A stretch of DNA of 64,000 nt from NCBI GenBank assembly GCA_964023205.1, contig OZ026838.1:29229843-29293842 (forward strand). Direction: 5' to 3'. The stretch comes from Lutraria lutraria. Lineage: Eukaryota; Mollusca; Bivalvia; Venerida; Mactridae. How positions within the stretch are numbered: the first letter of the stretch is position 1; every line of letters begins with the position of its first letter. Shown here in pieces: positions 25,914-40,020 of the stretch. The notes below the pieces were generated by a model. That model was not told the DNA's origin and ran no database searches. It worked only from the letters and a program-made list of their open reading frames with translations. Both the position numbers and the translations under genes were made by a program.

Positions 25914-26734
25914 ATAAAGAGGCCTTTTCATTGAGGTGATCGTCTAGTGCATGTGGTTTTACTGTAGATTCTACTTTTGTAATAATAAAATAATCATTCA
26001 ATTCTTGTTATTTATATCCAGTAATCGTAACAGATTAATACTTTATATAAGTGGCAGTTAACCAGGTGTTAACATTTACAACAACTTGTGACTGATACTA
26101 TGACAATAAAAAGTGAAATAAAAAATCCAGATTTTATTATCAATTAACTACCATTCAATAAATGATTGATCAAGTATATTGAGTGGCTAATATATTACAT
26201 TATGTGGTAAGTTTATCTTATTAAGCTAAAATGAACACTATCTTCAAAGGAATGAAACTAATACTTACTTCACATACTTGTATGATGAATTGAAAAATCA
26301 ACTTCACACATTTGTAGTACCAATAAAAGGTCAACAAGCGAGTAACTTGAATGTACAGCCTATTAATAAATCCACTAGAACTATGGATATCGATTGATCA
26401 TATCATAATCATAACAAAATATAACTCTGCGTTCTGTTATATTAAACAGTGATTATACACTTACGCTATCTCGTAATATTTGACCGTGCTTCCGCAATAA
26501 CTTTAATTGCCAGTTTGTTAAAACGATAAAAGGATTTTGCATCGAGAATATGGAAGAGTAACTGGATCAGAAGAAATGTTTTCTAAATTAGTACAACACG
26601 ATATTATGGGTGTAGTATGGATTTTCGTCGAACTGTATACAAATCTAAAACAATCCTCTGATATTGAATGCAAATTCTAAAATGCTGTATGGTAACATGA
26701 AAGTCATCATTTACAACATATACCATAGCATTAA

Positions 26735-26995
26735 TAATATTAACAGAAATAACAATAACATCATCAATAACAACAAAAATAACAATAACATCATCAATAA
26801 CAACAAAAATAACAATAACATCATCAATAACAACAAAAATAACAATAACATCATCAATAACAACAAAAATAACAACACATATCATCAATAACAACACATG
26901 CAACAACGGCAATAATAATAACAACACATACAACAACAACATCAATTACAACAACAACCACACCTACATTATCAACAACAACAATAACCACATAT
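26735..26995. repeat. AAC/AAT-rich minisatellite, 30-bp unit
   Basis: The unit AATAACAATAACATCATCAA + TAACAACAAA is repeated about four to five times, then decays into ACAACA-rich sequence. The Asn-rich plus frame and Val/Ile/Asp-rich minus frame are repeat products. Confidence 0.9.
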
Positions 26996-27774
26996 TTTAT
27001 AATATCCCACAACAAGGTTTGTCAACGAAGTTTACCTCACAAAACCGCTGTATTTTCCTTAACTTCGTCGCAAAACATAATATACATAATTGAATACGTG
27101 TACTGCTCTATTTCACGCTACCATTTACGTTACGTAAACTATGCGACGTACGAGCAAGATTTACAGGTATGTTTGCAGCAACTTTTGGGTTTTTAAGATC
27201 TTCAGTGACAGTTATAATGACATTGATTGAACATTTTATGGTTTGATTTAAACAAATGACGAAAAATAAGTAAAATGAGCAAAAAAACATAAAACACAAC
27301 TTACCGCAGATAACATTTACGAACTTGGGATGAAGGTAAATAAGCCTGCGTGTTTAAATACTTCCTTTTTGTGCGTACATTGTATTATTATAAGTCTGCC
27401 ATATTACGAGACCTAGAATCAAACGAATGTATTTGATAATGTCGGACTTAAAAATATTCTGTTTCATGTCCAATTTTATACACCACTTTTTGTACTGACA
27501 AAACAGTGACGCCTCTCATCCGCATTGAGAAATAGTACCACATGTTGTATAAGTATACATTGCAGACTTTTAATACAGCTTTGATAAAAGTTGAAGATAT
27601 ATTGCAGAATTCTAATGATTTTGAAAGCATGTGAAATATTTTGGCGATTTAAACTGTAAAACTAACAAGTATGATAATTAAGTATTCATCCACACCGAAG
27701 TTCATTCATAATCTATCAGGTAACAAGATTTACTGCATAGTTGAAATAGTTTCCTTCACGAAAATAGTTTCATT

Positions 27775-28085
27775 AATTGTTCATCAAATAATCATCAATG
27801 TAATTCATCAATAGTTCATGAACCTAAATTTCACAAACTGTTCATCAACTAAAGTCCGTGAACAATTCATGAAACTTCATTAACTTTTTTATGAACACCA
27901 TAAGTTCACAAAATGTTCATGACTGCCTAATGTTCCTGAATTAGTTCATGAACATTTTTTCATGAACTTCATCAGTCAAAGTTAATGAACTAAATGTACA
28001 ATTTTAGGTCGTGAATAAATTTCATGAAATGTTCATAAATAAGTTCATGAACATTTTGTGAACTGTTCATCAAATTCTCGACAGG
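27775..28085. repeat. GTTCATGAAC-rich block
   Basis: Three exact copies of the 10-bp palindrome GTTCATGAAC (27814-27823, 27944-27953, 28043-28052) and many half-words (TTCATGAA, GTTCATCAA, GTGAAC, TGAACT) in about 310 bp. There is no fixed period, so this is not a simple tandem array. Related words occur in the foldback at 1-95. It could be a foldback or MITE remnant or a dense cluster of receptor-type half sites (AGTTCA). Confidence 0.6.
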
Positions 28086-31000
28086 GACAGGCCTTAAATC
28101 TTTTAAGGATGGTTTTATCTTACACATTTAAACTTCGTTCCTGACAGTACTCTCAGTGCTTTGATTTTTTCATTTAACAAATCAAGAAGGTGAGTTTTAT
28201 TAACACATATCAGTTGAAAACAATATTTAGAAGTTGGGTCGCTTATCCCTAGAGAAAAGAAAAAATCAAGAAAAGATATTGGAAGAAGTGTGAGTTTCGT
28301 GAATCTAACTAAACCTGGAACCTAAATCTTCTCTATTGTTAATATAAGTGTTGATATTTTTCAAACAGATTACATTTGTATTTAAAATGCATTGACGGAC
28401 ATTGTTAATACTGGTGGCATGGTGTTTTTGATTTCTTTTTACTCTTACAAAGATAGCAAAATCAGATCCTAATTTAATGCGAAGTTCTTAAAGTATTTTT
28501 GTTGTTTTCCGATGGTTATAATTACTCGTCCAACACATCATGTCAGACAAAATCCATTAAAATTATAAATATGTGTCATATATTAAAACTGTGCCATAAA
28601 ATATATTTTTATGTAAAAAAATCCTTTCAAGTTTGACTTTATCTGTCATGATGGATACATTATCATTCCATTTAATACGATTATTACATTAGTTTTAAGA
28701 CATAACCTTTACCTTACTTATTATCGTATTCACGTGTACATTCATGTACATTGTATATAAGATATACTGACAATTTTATTATCGTTATACACATAAACGC
28801 ATTAGACTTCAAATAGATCTATTAAGTTTATGCAAATAATGCAAATAATTGTTTAAACGTAATGCATCTATTTTGGCTATTTTAGGGGTGATAATTAACA
28901 AATGTGATTGATTATATTTTAAACGGCGCAAACATCTGGGAAAAGGTCCTGTTAGAATTGTATTAATTAGGATCACGTTTTTTTTTCAAATTATTAAAAT
29001 AGCATTTAATGCCTTGTTCATTATACATTCAACAAACCGCGGTATTGACGCCATTCCTACAGTTAGAACAAAAAGTCACAAACAGTTAATTCAGATTATT
29101 TACAATTTTTGCTGGTTGTTTCTACAGATTATCATGTTTTTCTTCAAAGTCACAAAAAATCTTGAAAAGTCATTAATTTAAAAAAAAAATGTTTAGTCGT
29201 GTTTTTTTAATCGAGACTAATGTGTGCGCCTTCCTGTTGGAAGCAATAAATTTTAGTTATTATTTCAGTTGAAATTATTCCCCCAAAACCAAACCCGGTT
29301 TCTACGGGCCGTGTCCGAATGAGAACAGTGAGTCCTTGATAGTCGCACAAAGCGGATTGATTATAAAGCCACTGGAAGCGGTACTGTTAAAAGTTCAAGT
29401 ATTTTTCATTCCAAACAATACCTTATGTTCTTGATATCAGGGTGAACGTGATGTTCGGTATGGCAAACGTATTGTGGAGAAGTGCTTTTACTGGGTCCAG
29501 CGTTGATTTAAAAAAGACAATTATTGCCGCCCCGATGTAATTACACTTTAAAATTGAGAATTCGTGAGTGTTTTAAGTCTCAGTGTTAAATTAATAGTCA
29601 TATGTTGTTATGGTGACCAGTCAGTAGGCTGGTTAAAGTCTTACAATCAAGCCACCAGTATCAGCAACAGCTTGCCATTCAATGTCCTTCATGACATTGT
29701 TCAGAAAGTTGTCACGTGACGTGTGTGTTTTAGATGTCTAGATGATGAATATAACCATCTGTGAACGATGGCGGTGTATAGATTCAGGGACATAGAATCT
29801 TCATCACCGACCTCATTTTTTGTTATTTTGTTATAGTTCACGAAGCATTTGTAAATGCGCATAAAATTTGTACTGATGTGCTTGGTTTGTATCCTTTGAA
29901 ATCATCATTATTTATTTCGCTTAGTTTGTTGATTATTATCATAGCATGTCAAAACAGAAAAAAAGATTCTATTTAGATTCCCCAATTTATACTTTTACAC
30001 ACATTTTCACAATTAACAGTGCCCAGTGAATATCAATTCTTTCCTTTTCATTAAATTTCTTTGGGTTGATTTTATCTGATTAGCTTAGATATTTTAATTT
30101 GTTCAATAGAGCATAGCAACATCGCCTGACTCGCTGCAATTTCAATGTCTGACAACTGGAAAACTTTAAAACTAATAAGATGCTTTCAAAACGATTTTAT
30201 TCATAAATTTGACTTCTCTATCATTTTAACTTGTCTCGCCTGTTGAAACAAACTCGCATTTCTTGAATGAATCAATTTACAGAGGTCACCAAGTATTAGA
30301 TAGGTTATAATTAATTACTAGGCACTGATAGAGTCGTTCATCTGTGTTTGACAACCATTCTCGTGGTTGAATGAGGACGAGGCCATTACTAATATGAGCT
30401 AAATGATGATTCCAGCTTCTCTGATGAAAATGTGGGTGGGGTATAGAATTTAATGTCGAGTGTTGTTTCATTCTCTTTTATCAACCGGTGTCACAACATC
30501 AATGCTCATTTCATTAGAGCATTTGAGAAATTTTAATCATGTATTCAGAATGTAAATTGGTTCCCGTTAAACTCTGGCTGTTTGGTGCGCTGTAACAAGG
30601 AATGGGGGACCAGTTTGTTCAGAATGTTGCCTGTCGAAATTTTCTTACAATAATTTTTAGCTAGGTATCGAAGAAACAACATTCTATCATGTAAACCTTC
30701 CCATGTCAAATAGGTATTCATAATTCATGAGCTATTTAGTATTTATGACGTATGTAAGAATAGTTCAAGAAATAATCTTGTTTTCACGAATTCCTTTCGA
30801 CGTGGTTGCTTTCCTCATGTTTGTGTCTTGAGACAAAGTTATACGTTACGGATTTTTAAAGCAAGACATTTTTTCTTAAAGAAATATGTTTCGTTCCATC
30901 CTCTTAATTAGTTTAATTTTACAAAATCATTCTTTGAATATTTTACTGAAAATAGAAATTGCAGATTGATTTCAGTTTTTCGAATCATGTAGAATCTACT

Positions 31001-31532
31001 AACGTTAGTACCTACAAGTATATCAATATACACATGAGGACGGGGAATATACGAGTAGATCGAATAAATCATAACGTCTAGACTTTACAATCACTCCAGT
31101 CGTTTAATTGACCTTATCTGACCTCTACATTGTTTATTTATGTCCTAATTATGAACTTAAATGATCACCAATAAAACCATTAATGTTTTGTTGATACAAG
31201 ACACGTTCAAGTAGGCTGGTCATGACTGTCTAGCCTTTATTGTACAAATACGCGGACAAAGATAAAACAATGCTCATAGTTTGTTATTATTTTTGTACAT
31301 GAAAGATCAAAGCTCTTAGCATCGTGACGAAGTCCTGTATTAAGCATGGCTAGATTTCCACAAAATACAGTCAAACCTGTGAACAAAGGCCACCCTTGTG
31401 ACAGACATACTGTGTCATTTTGTTCTCAATAATCTTTAATAAGTCTTTACTAAGTTTTTTTTCTTAGATCTAATGTGCTTAAGGAATTACTATCAGGCGC
31501 GTTCTAAGTATACGTCATTATAGATGCGGAGA

Positions 31533-31545
31533 GGGGGGGGGGGGG
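31533..31545. repeat. Poly-G run
   Basis: Thirteen consecutive G, a likely G-quadruplex-prone or sequencing-error-prone tract. The companion run is at 5231-5246. Confidence 0.9.
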
Positions 31546-32701
31546 TAAATTGCCGTCATAGTTCCCATAATTCTGTCTAACAACTGCGAAAAAATATGTG
31601 GATCAATATTCCTATGAAGATAGTGTGAGAATAGATAAATGCCACAGTTAATTACGCTAAAGCACATTTATACTTCCTCTACCCCTTCATGAATGCCCAG
31701 TTATTGTTTCAACACATTTATTGTATGTTATAGTTGACGACTTTAAGATTGTTTATAGCCAAGTCGATGACATGGTGTTTTCTTATATAGTGCACACAAT
31801 GCCAAGAATGCATAGACACTAGTTAGGCAGAAGGTCAAAGGTGAAGGACGTTGTTTCCGGGCGTATTGAAGTTTTCCCATTCCAAGGCTAATCTGTCCGA
31901 CAAAGTTCTACGCAGGTCTTTGAGATGATAATCTCTAACTCTAGGCAGATTTTGCAATCAAGTTCTCAGATTCTGCGCTTATTTTTGGGATCAAGTACCC
32001 AACTCTTTACGCAGATCTTTTTAGATGATTTAAGTAACTCTCTGCAATGTTTTCCGTTTGCGACGAAGTCCTCTAACTCAGTGTAGATTTTTTCCATTAA
32101 ATTTTCTAACTCTACGCAGATTTTGCGATTTTTGAATGGAACCGATTCCTGATTAATAGAATCACGAGTCGTCCGGTGCAAAGTTATATGCATCATATAG
32201 AACGACTTGAAATGTGGTACGATTTGGTTGTTTCTGCCATGTTATGTAATAAAATGTTATCAAACATTAATAATTTGTTAACTATACGATAAATAATCGC
32301 CATAAATCTGTCACAGACAGTATCAGTATGAGTCAACAGTATTCTATAATCATAAATACACCCAGGATTTGTCAACAAATGGGCAATAAAAAGTGCATGA
32401 TTGCAACAATTTCATTTCTAATTAGTGCTATGTAATAATTTACTTGAGTATGCGTATGTTTCAAACACAGGTGCACGCCCTGACATTATAATGAACAGAT
32501 AAACTCAATAGCTTGTGTTTTATGCATACAAGTTTTGGGAACTACTAGGAGAACGGAATAATAAATTTATATTCGAGATGGTTACATTGATTTTAATTTA
32601 GTGTATTTTGCTTCGGCCGTGGGTTCAAAACATGCCTAATCTATAATATTATTACGGTACATTTCCCTTACAGTTCTGTCGTACAAAACGTTCATTCATT
32701 T

Positions 32702-32850
32702 TGGATATTTTATTTATTTACTTGGGATTAACGCTGTTTTTTTCCAAAGAAAATCGACATTTTGGTCAAATTTTCATGAAATCCGGAATGCAAAAGTCTC
32801 CAAAATGACCCTGGCTATTGGTGTGACGTTAAACTGCAGTGAAAAAAGCT
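32702..32850 (+). repeat. Bivalve-type dispersed repeat, copy 2
   Basis: Opens TTTATTTATTTACTTGGGATTAACGCTG, shares AAAATCGA and GTCAAATTTTCATGAAA with copy 1 at 11631-11822, and ends TGGTGTGACGTTAAACTGCAGTG, a tail typical of bivalve SINE-like repeats. Diverged and non-coding. Confidence 0.55.
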
Positions 32851-35380
32851 AAACTTTTACATATCAGTTCTGCATTTCATGCAAACGTCTGTTAAAAGTC
32901 TGAAACCCCTAATTAAAGCCAAACAAAACCAACAATTACACTTCTAGCTGGGACTATTTAAGACATAAACTCCTCCAATCTTCCCCATTCAGTTTATGAA
33001 GGCCGAGTAATAAATAGTTCATTATAACATTTATTAAATATAATGACACACAGTAAATTATTCGGTCAAGCTATCATAAACGAACATAAATCCAAGCTCT
33101 TTAAACCAGCTCTACTTTAATTACGGCCTTTCAGATTATTCTCCCAACACGTTGATTTTATTAAAATTTATGAACATGCCCATTTACTAAATTATTCATA
33201 AAGAGATTTTATATTCAAAATTGTTCGCCTATGAAACTGACCTCTCTTTAAAGAAGCCACGCACGCTCGACTGACCCCATTATGCGTTAGATGTGACATG
33301 TATATGTACGGATTTCAAAATACTCAGACTAATACAAAACAAAAAGCAGACGACACCGAAGCGTCTGTATTGATTAATACATTATACGCAACGAAAAAAC
33401 GCAAGTAATTGAAGTTAAAAATACTTTTGCCGTATACTGAATAATTGTAAGCATTTACTTTCTGAACGCATTTCCATCGAACGTATAATTCAGAGTACCC
33501 GTCTCTACGTCGTATGTGAGTCTGCATACAATTATATTTAAAACAAGTTAATATAAACGAAAACGTGTCGTGTGGTATAGATAAGAATTACGTTATTTTA
33601 TTTCAAGTGCACGTATTAAATCAATTTTATTCGAAACCCCTTTGCCGATTCCATACTTTCATCTTTTAGACTTAGCCGGACGAGGTATGCCATTTGGAAT
33701 CAATTTAGATGTCGAATTTGAATTTATTCACTTCATTAAATTGTCTGATGTAATGCTTCAATTTTTCTTCTCATAGGATCACCAAGTTTAAACTTCAGAT
33801 ATATTTTGCATTATTAGTGACAAGCAAACAACACTGGAAATACGATCATTAAGTCGAAGAAATGAGTATGCAATATACGCAGTTAAAAGCTAAACTGGTA
33901 GATTATGTTGAAGTACATGTACGTATAATATGACTGTAACAGCAGTGCAAAATTAGCATAGAGCCAAATGTCCTGTTACCATTAGTAGACGCTACGGTCT
34001 TCATTAATTTGTTTCTTAAATCACGCACATCAAAGTTCCCATTTTACTTATAGATATCTTAAGTAAATAAACAAATCCGGTGCGCATATATATGACTTCA
34101 GATAGAAAACAAACAGATGCATTTCTATAGTGCGCTTAATGATAAAATTCTTTGTATGTTTGCGCAACAATCAAGTAGACCTCAATGTAAATATTGTATT
34201 AAGGAATTAATAACTAATGTACATAAGTCGATAACAGGTAAACTAATGGTCCATCACAAGTCTGGGTGTTAGAGATTAACTACGCAAAGGAAATAAATCT
34301 TAAGAAATTAAAAAATTGGTTAAAATCCATTTATTTGTACCTCGGGGTGTCAATAAGTATGTCATATAGAGTCACTCTATGTAACTTAATATATTAGTAT
34401 TTGAGCTAGGTTAACACCGCCGGTATAATATAAATTAAGTTTTAAGTGGCGTATTATCGAGGACCGGACATTGTAATTCGTTCTAACCCTCCATTGTCTG
34501 TCTTCTCTGATATAAATGTTCCTGGTTCTGATCGATGTTACAATTATGTGGTCATTCTTACTGAAACTGGCTAATGGTTCATTTAACTGTGATCAGAGTG
34601 TCGTTTCTAAATCAAGTTAGTAATTTAACTGCGGGTTATATCTATGAATTTGTAAATTTGGTTGTTGATGGCGGTCTTAAAAGTCTCTGATTGGCTTATC
34701 TTAAGAACATTCTTTTAGACTGACCAATATATGACTTGCTCAGCTCCACCAAGCCGCAGATAAATGAGATAGATGCGTACTTATAGAAGTTTAACTTGAT
34801 ATTTCTGTCAGATGCATGCTGCAAAAATGCATGGCTCTTTATCACTCTTTCTTATAACCTAAGTCAGGTAGATAACTGTATTAAACCCATGGATGTTTTA
34901 AGCGGTCTTCTGTTTCCCGAATCTCATACAAAACTTCTATTGGCGGCTTCAGTATAAATACATCACCACTTTAATCTGATATCAATCGAAGTAACCAGCA
35001 GATTATTTTGTCATTTAGTGTTATAATCTTTTTTGTTGACACGCTTAATAAAATAAACAAGGCCTTATATACACACATATATAAGTCCTTGATATAAACT
35101 ATAATAATTATACGTTGAAATTGCATTCACTGTCTGCTTTTAAACATTTTCTCTCTGTTGTGACGTTAAATCATACATCAATATGACGGACCGGTATTTC
35201 ACACACAAATTTAAGGAGTGCAGTTTATGTGTGGGGATGTTTTTTTATCACCGATAGTCTTAATTAATGAGCAATTACTATGAAAGAAAACCACAGATTT
35301 GCACATAAAAACTATTGTAAACGGTGAGATGTTTTCATGTTGTGTTCATGGCTCCCCGTGGCGACATATCCGCCAATGTG

Positions 35381-35461
35381 TATAAATGCTAGTCTGGTAC
35401 CCGTCTCCAATCTTACAATACTGTAAGATTGGAGACGGGAACCAGACTATATAAATGCTAG
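35381..35461. repeat. Near-perfect 28-bp hairpin flanked by a 12-bp direct repeat
   Basis: Arms 35390-35417 and 35422-35449 are complementary at 27 of 28 positions with a four-base loop (ATAC). TATAAATGCTAG occurs on both sides (35381-35392 and 35450-35461), like a target duplication or a template-switch scar. The loop is too tight and the stem too uniform for an ordinary microRNA precursor. Confidence 0.8.
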
Positions 35462-37604
35462 CTAACTAAGCGCTGGTGTTTGATAGAAAACGAACGTTCA
35501 ATATAAAAAATGCGCATCGGTGCCAGTAAGCGTCCATGCAATCATTTGAAAAGTTCACTTTTCCCCAATTACCAACTAATAGTTTTCGGACGTTGGTTTG
35601 ATAACATTACCATTCTTCAGCGAACAAAGAATAACATATTGTATTTTTTACAGGATACATAACTTCTTTGAAACAAGTCACAATGATTTTCTGTCTATTG
35701 CAGATCAAACTATAACACTGCATCGTAATCCCGTACGTTATTAAAATGGTTTTCTTTCTTACGTTGCATGGTGTGAGGTTGCGGATCTATGTTTGAGACA
35801 ATTCATACATAAATCCGATGTTACAGACTCTTACGGGTAATCTAAAAGAAATAACAAGATAGAATATAAGAAGTAATTAAAATATAACCTAGTCAGACTC
35901 ATGCTGTTAATCTGTATAGAACACAATGTAATTATAAAACGTTCTGATACCACTCGGTTTTTACTGACTTTAATCTTACATCATTAGTGTATAACTCTGA
36001 AAATTGACTTAAACGATAGCATTCTGTATTTGCCAGGATTATGCCTCTTCTGTTTGTACAGTATAGTTATCACATAATCCCCCATAAAACCCTTTAAAAG
36101 ATAATTCAAGTGACATTTTCATTCTATTTGTCTGTTCCTATCTACAACTTTATCATAAGCCTAGTAATATGGAGTTACTCTTATCAAATGCTACCATTGA
36201 CAAATAAATCCCTCACTTTTTAATCTTTTGCCCCCTTTTCAACGATTGTTCTAATCCCTTTAATATACACTGATCATCAGACAGTCAAGGGTTTCATAAT
36301 CATTGCAATCAACCTTTCTCGTTTTTGAAAATGCTACAGGTCCGAAGCCATATCTTTGTTTGTCATTATTATCAATGACAAAGCTTGAATGTAGATTTGA
36401 CGACTTATAGTTTTCCGCCGTTTGAGTTCATAAAAAAGTAGTTCCGTGTCAGGCTGCGCCACCCTCAGTCAATGCCCACGCTACTTCAACCTTTGTTCAA
36501 CTAAGAAGCCAATTGACGTAAGAAATCCGTAAAAGCAAAGCGAAACAAATGAAAGCCTTTTTTATTTGTCGACTTAAAACAATATTTGCATTATTTCAAT
36601 GCAAGCATTGATACTGACACCGTATAGTTGTCAGATAATGTGGCTTAATCTTAAATAAATATTTTAGTACTGTCAGAGACACCCATTTAAATCATACCTT
36701 AACTGTGACCCCTAAATCTAGACTTAATGACGGACCATGCGATCATTAATACATCCTGGTTATTTTAGCTGTAGACAGACATATTGTAAAAGACAATTGA
36801 CTCAGTTGAATAAAACGACGGCTTAACGTGTACTATAATCTAAAACGCTACTTATACTTACGGTCATAAACATGTCATAATTTTTATTATTTTAGCTTCA
36901 GAATTCCGTTGCAGACACACAAACTAATAATTCACCAGACAGGTACTTCACAAGTACAGCTAATTAAAGATAAGTCCGTCCAGAAGCTGTCTGTGAGGTC
37001 AAAAAACCTGATCGTGTCATATTATTTGTACGATAACTGCAGCAGACTACTTGGTGAGGAATTGTTTGAACAAATTAGTCGACAATAAACATTACGTAAT
37101 CCTACCATAACAGACGCGTAAACTCACCAGGCCGCGGCATGCAGTGTCACATGTGACATGATTCGTAGGTCTATAAATCGGATATGAAGTATTAAAGTAC
37201 ATGTGCCGATATTACGTAACCAAATAGTTCTGCTTGGTTTGTATCCATAATGTCATAAAAATAAACACGAAGACTCCCGCAGTTTGATAATTTATTCTGC
37301 TATATTAATTAACATTTTATTAGCGTATCTATAAAACAGCATAATATTTATTATTGTTTATAAAAATGTCAGATCCCTGGGACCGTTGTATTCTGTTCAA
37401 TTATGCCTCCAAGGAAATAAGTTTCATTTCAGGATAAGATCATTAATGAATATACCGATGAAAAAGAGGAACCTATGATTTAGATAAAACAATTCTGCAG
37501 TAAAATCACTGGTTCGTCGTCCCACAGATGCAACAAAAATGCAGGAAGCTCGTGAAATGTACATGTATATGATTATACTAAATGATAATAAATATCATTA
37601 AATG

Positions 37605-38499
37605 ATTATATGTAGGGCTGTCCCGATACAGATCTCAGCCGATACGATACGTATTGCGATACGGTACTAGCGATATGCGATATCAACGATACGATATTAC
37701 AATATTTCAAAGTAATGAAAAACGTTAAAATATTAGTGTTTTGGTGAATTCTGCACATTTGTTTGGTGCTAGAAAGTCCTAATTAACTGTTAAAAAGGTA
37801 TAAAACTAAATTCGTCTTGTACTTAAAGTCATCAGTTTGATTCACATATATGTTTGTTGATATTGTGGAAATAAAATAATTATGAGAAATATTTAGCAAG
37901 TTTTTATCCCTGTCCCATAAATTGCCTTATATCAAGAATAGGACCTAGCCATATAAAATTGTTTTAAGAATAAGGTTTATGATTGTCAAATTGATTAACA
38001 ATACTAAATTAATAATGAACTTCTGTAATCTTCAACTTGGATATGTTATGTTAGTTCCACCACTATACTTGACATCGCTTTGACACTTCTTACAGAAAAC
38101 TATATACGTGCTTCTTTGTTTCATTAATCGGCAAACCAAAATGCTGTCGTATTGTATGTAAAATTAAATGGTGGCGTAATACAATTTATAAGTCAATATC
38201 TACTTGACAAACTCTGAATATTCGAATCGAATTCGTTGTCTAGCATTAACTGACGCTGCTAATGTCTGTAAATGGAGCATGGAATCCCGGATATTAGTTG
38301 CTTAAGCATTGTCGATGATGATGTGAGAGTAAATTCGCAAATCTAGTTCAGTTGTTCAACATTCTAAGAGTTTTCTAATATAAAATAAAAATAACGCGAT
38401 ACGGCCGATACGAGACCTTCCGATACGATACGCATATCGTTCAGCACTGTACCGGTACGTACCGGTACACTGCCATATCGGTACAGCCCTAATTATATG
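37605..38499. mobile_element. Non-autonomous hAT-type transposon with 8-bp target duplication
   Basis: An element of 879 bp (37613-38491) begins TAGGGCTGTCCCGATA and ends with the inverse of TAGGGCTGTACCGATA (one mismatch). It is flanked by a perfect 8-bp duplication ATTATATG (37605-37612 and 38492-38499). Subterminal regions are rich in CGATACG words on both sides. The terminal sequence and 8-bp duplication are diagnostic of the hAT superfamily. The interior has no transposase frame. Confidence 0.93.
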
Positions 38500-40020
38500 A
38501 ATGCATTTTTTACACATTAAATTTTTTGTTTATGACAATAATTATGCAGTATCCATTATTCTGAATAAAGATAAAATTATCGACATGTATCATGTTTTTA
38601 TACTTAGACATGTACAATTATTTATTGATAATATATAAATGAATTGTGTTTTCGAAACACTTTCTCTCTCTACATTATGATACATGAAAATGTCTAGAAT
38701 AGAAAAATACCGACTTTGGTAAGATATGTCAAGGACAAGGTGTAATTTTACAGATCGTTAAGAAACTTATTTTTCAGACTGGATATGATTTTCTCAGTTG
38801 ACCAACCTATACCAACAGCTAGTATGTGTCCAATTTTCATAAAATAACAATAATTTGAAATCTGAAACATTCTCTGACTAGAATGTGAGAAAAAGAATAT
38901 GTTTAAGTACTTTTTGATACGCGTTAACTAGAATATCACAGTATTAATCTCGAAGCGTATGGCCGAAGTCTTAAAATGTAATTACATTGTTTCTAAGGAA
39001 TTTACAAGCTTTTAACTTAAAACGTTTTTAAATGCAGGATAATTGAGTCGATTTGATGTTATCCGGGCTCTTAATATGTCTGTGTATCATAGGCTTAATG
39101 TGTCATCTTGCCGGACAATCAAATCAAATAAAAGGAAATAGCAGCACTGATGGTGTTTGTACAGCGCTACTGATAACTTGTAAGTAGTTATAAGTCTTAG
39201 ATCAAAAGTAAAAGGTGATTGTATGCACCAAACCATGGGGAATGCACGCTGGTCACTCGAGGAAGCGTAAAATATCAATAGCCAAGTTTGAACCATGTGG
39301 ATGGTCCTAAATATATTAATATATCATACGCTCAAATGAACAAATGTTTGTATCTGTATTTTAATTATTTTTTTACGAAAAATTCACGACGCTGTTATAA
39401 AAATAGTTTGTATATTTGAAATTTTAATATGATGCTCAAATAGAGTTTTACTTAATGTTAACGGCCACCCATGGAAAGAGATCATTGTGTGAAAGATGAC
39501 ACTTATTTGTTCACACAGGTTGGTATAGTAGACCATATGAACATCTGGTAAAATGTCAACTGTGTATAAATATCATACCGTATCTGTGCATTTGAAGTAT
39601 TTTATATTCAGGCTTTACCTTATATGTAAATAAGCTAGAAAAAATAACGATTATTGTCATTCGATCAAAGCAATTAGTATAGGTAGTTTTCTTTTCTATC
39701 TATTTCTAAGCACCTTTTTACAATTCATCCCCAAAGTATTCGTACTTAAATTGTTGCTATTAGAAGCTTTATGGTCGGTGCCAAATAGTGGAATTGGTCG
39801 AGTAAGCATGACTTTTTGTTCTAATATAATCACGAGTAGAAATTAATAATAAGAACATTTTGACTTGTTTGAAATAACGTTCGGAGTTTTTGTAGCATCA
39901 ATGAGTTACTTAGTGAACAGAGTTAAGGCTGAACGAAGTTAATTAATTCTGAGTGTCGGTGCATGTCACGTGACCACTTTTTGGAAACTGAACGATAGTT
40001 TAGCTTTCCATATAGCCGTC

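Noticed and set aside
26604..26945. 113-codon minus frame and Asn-rich plus frame
   Set aside because: Explained by the 30-bp AAC/AAT minisatellite.
35390..35449. microRNA precursor
   Set aside because: Stem nearly perfect with a four-base loop and direct-repeat flanks; better explained as a foldback element or template-switch scar.
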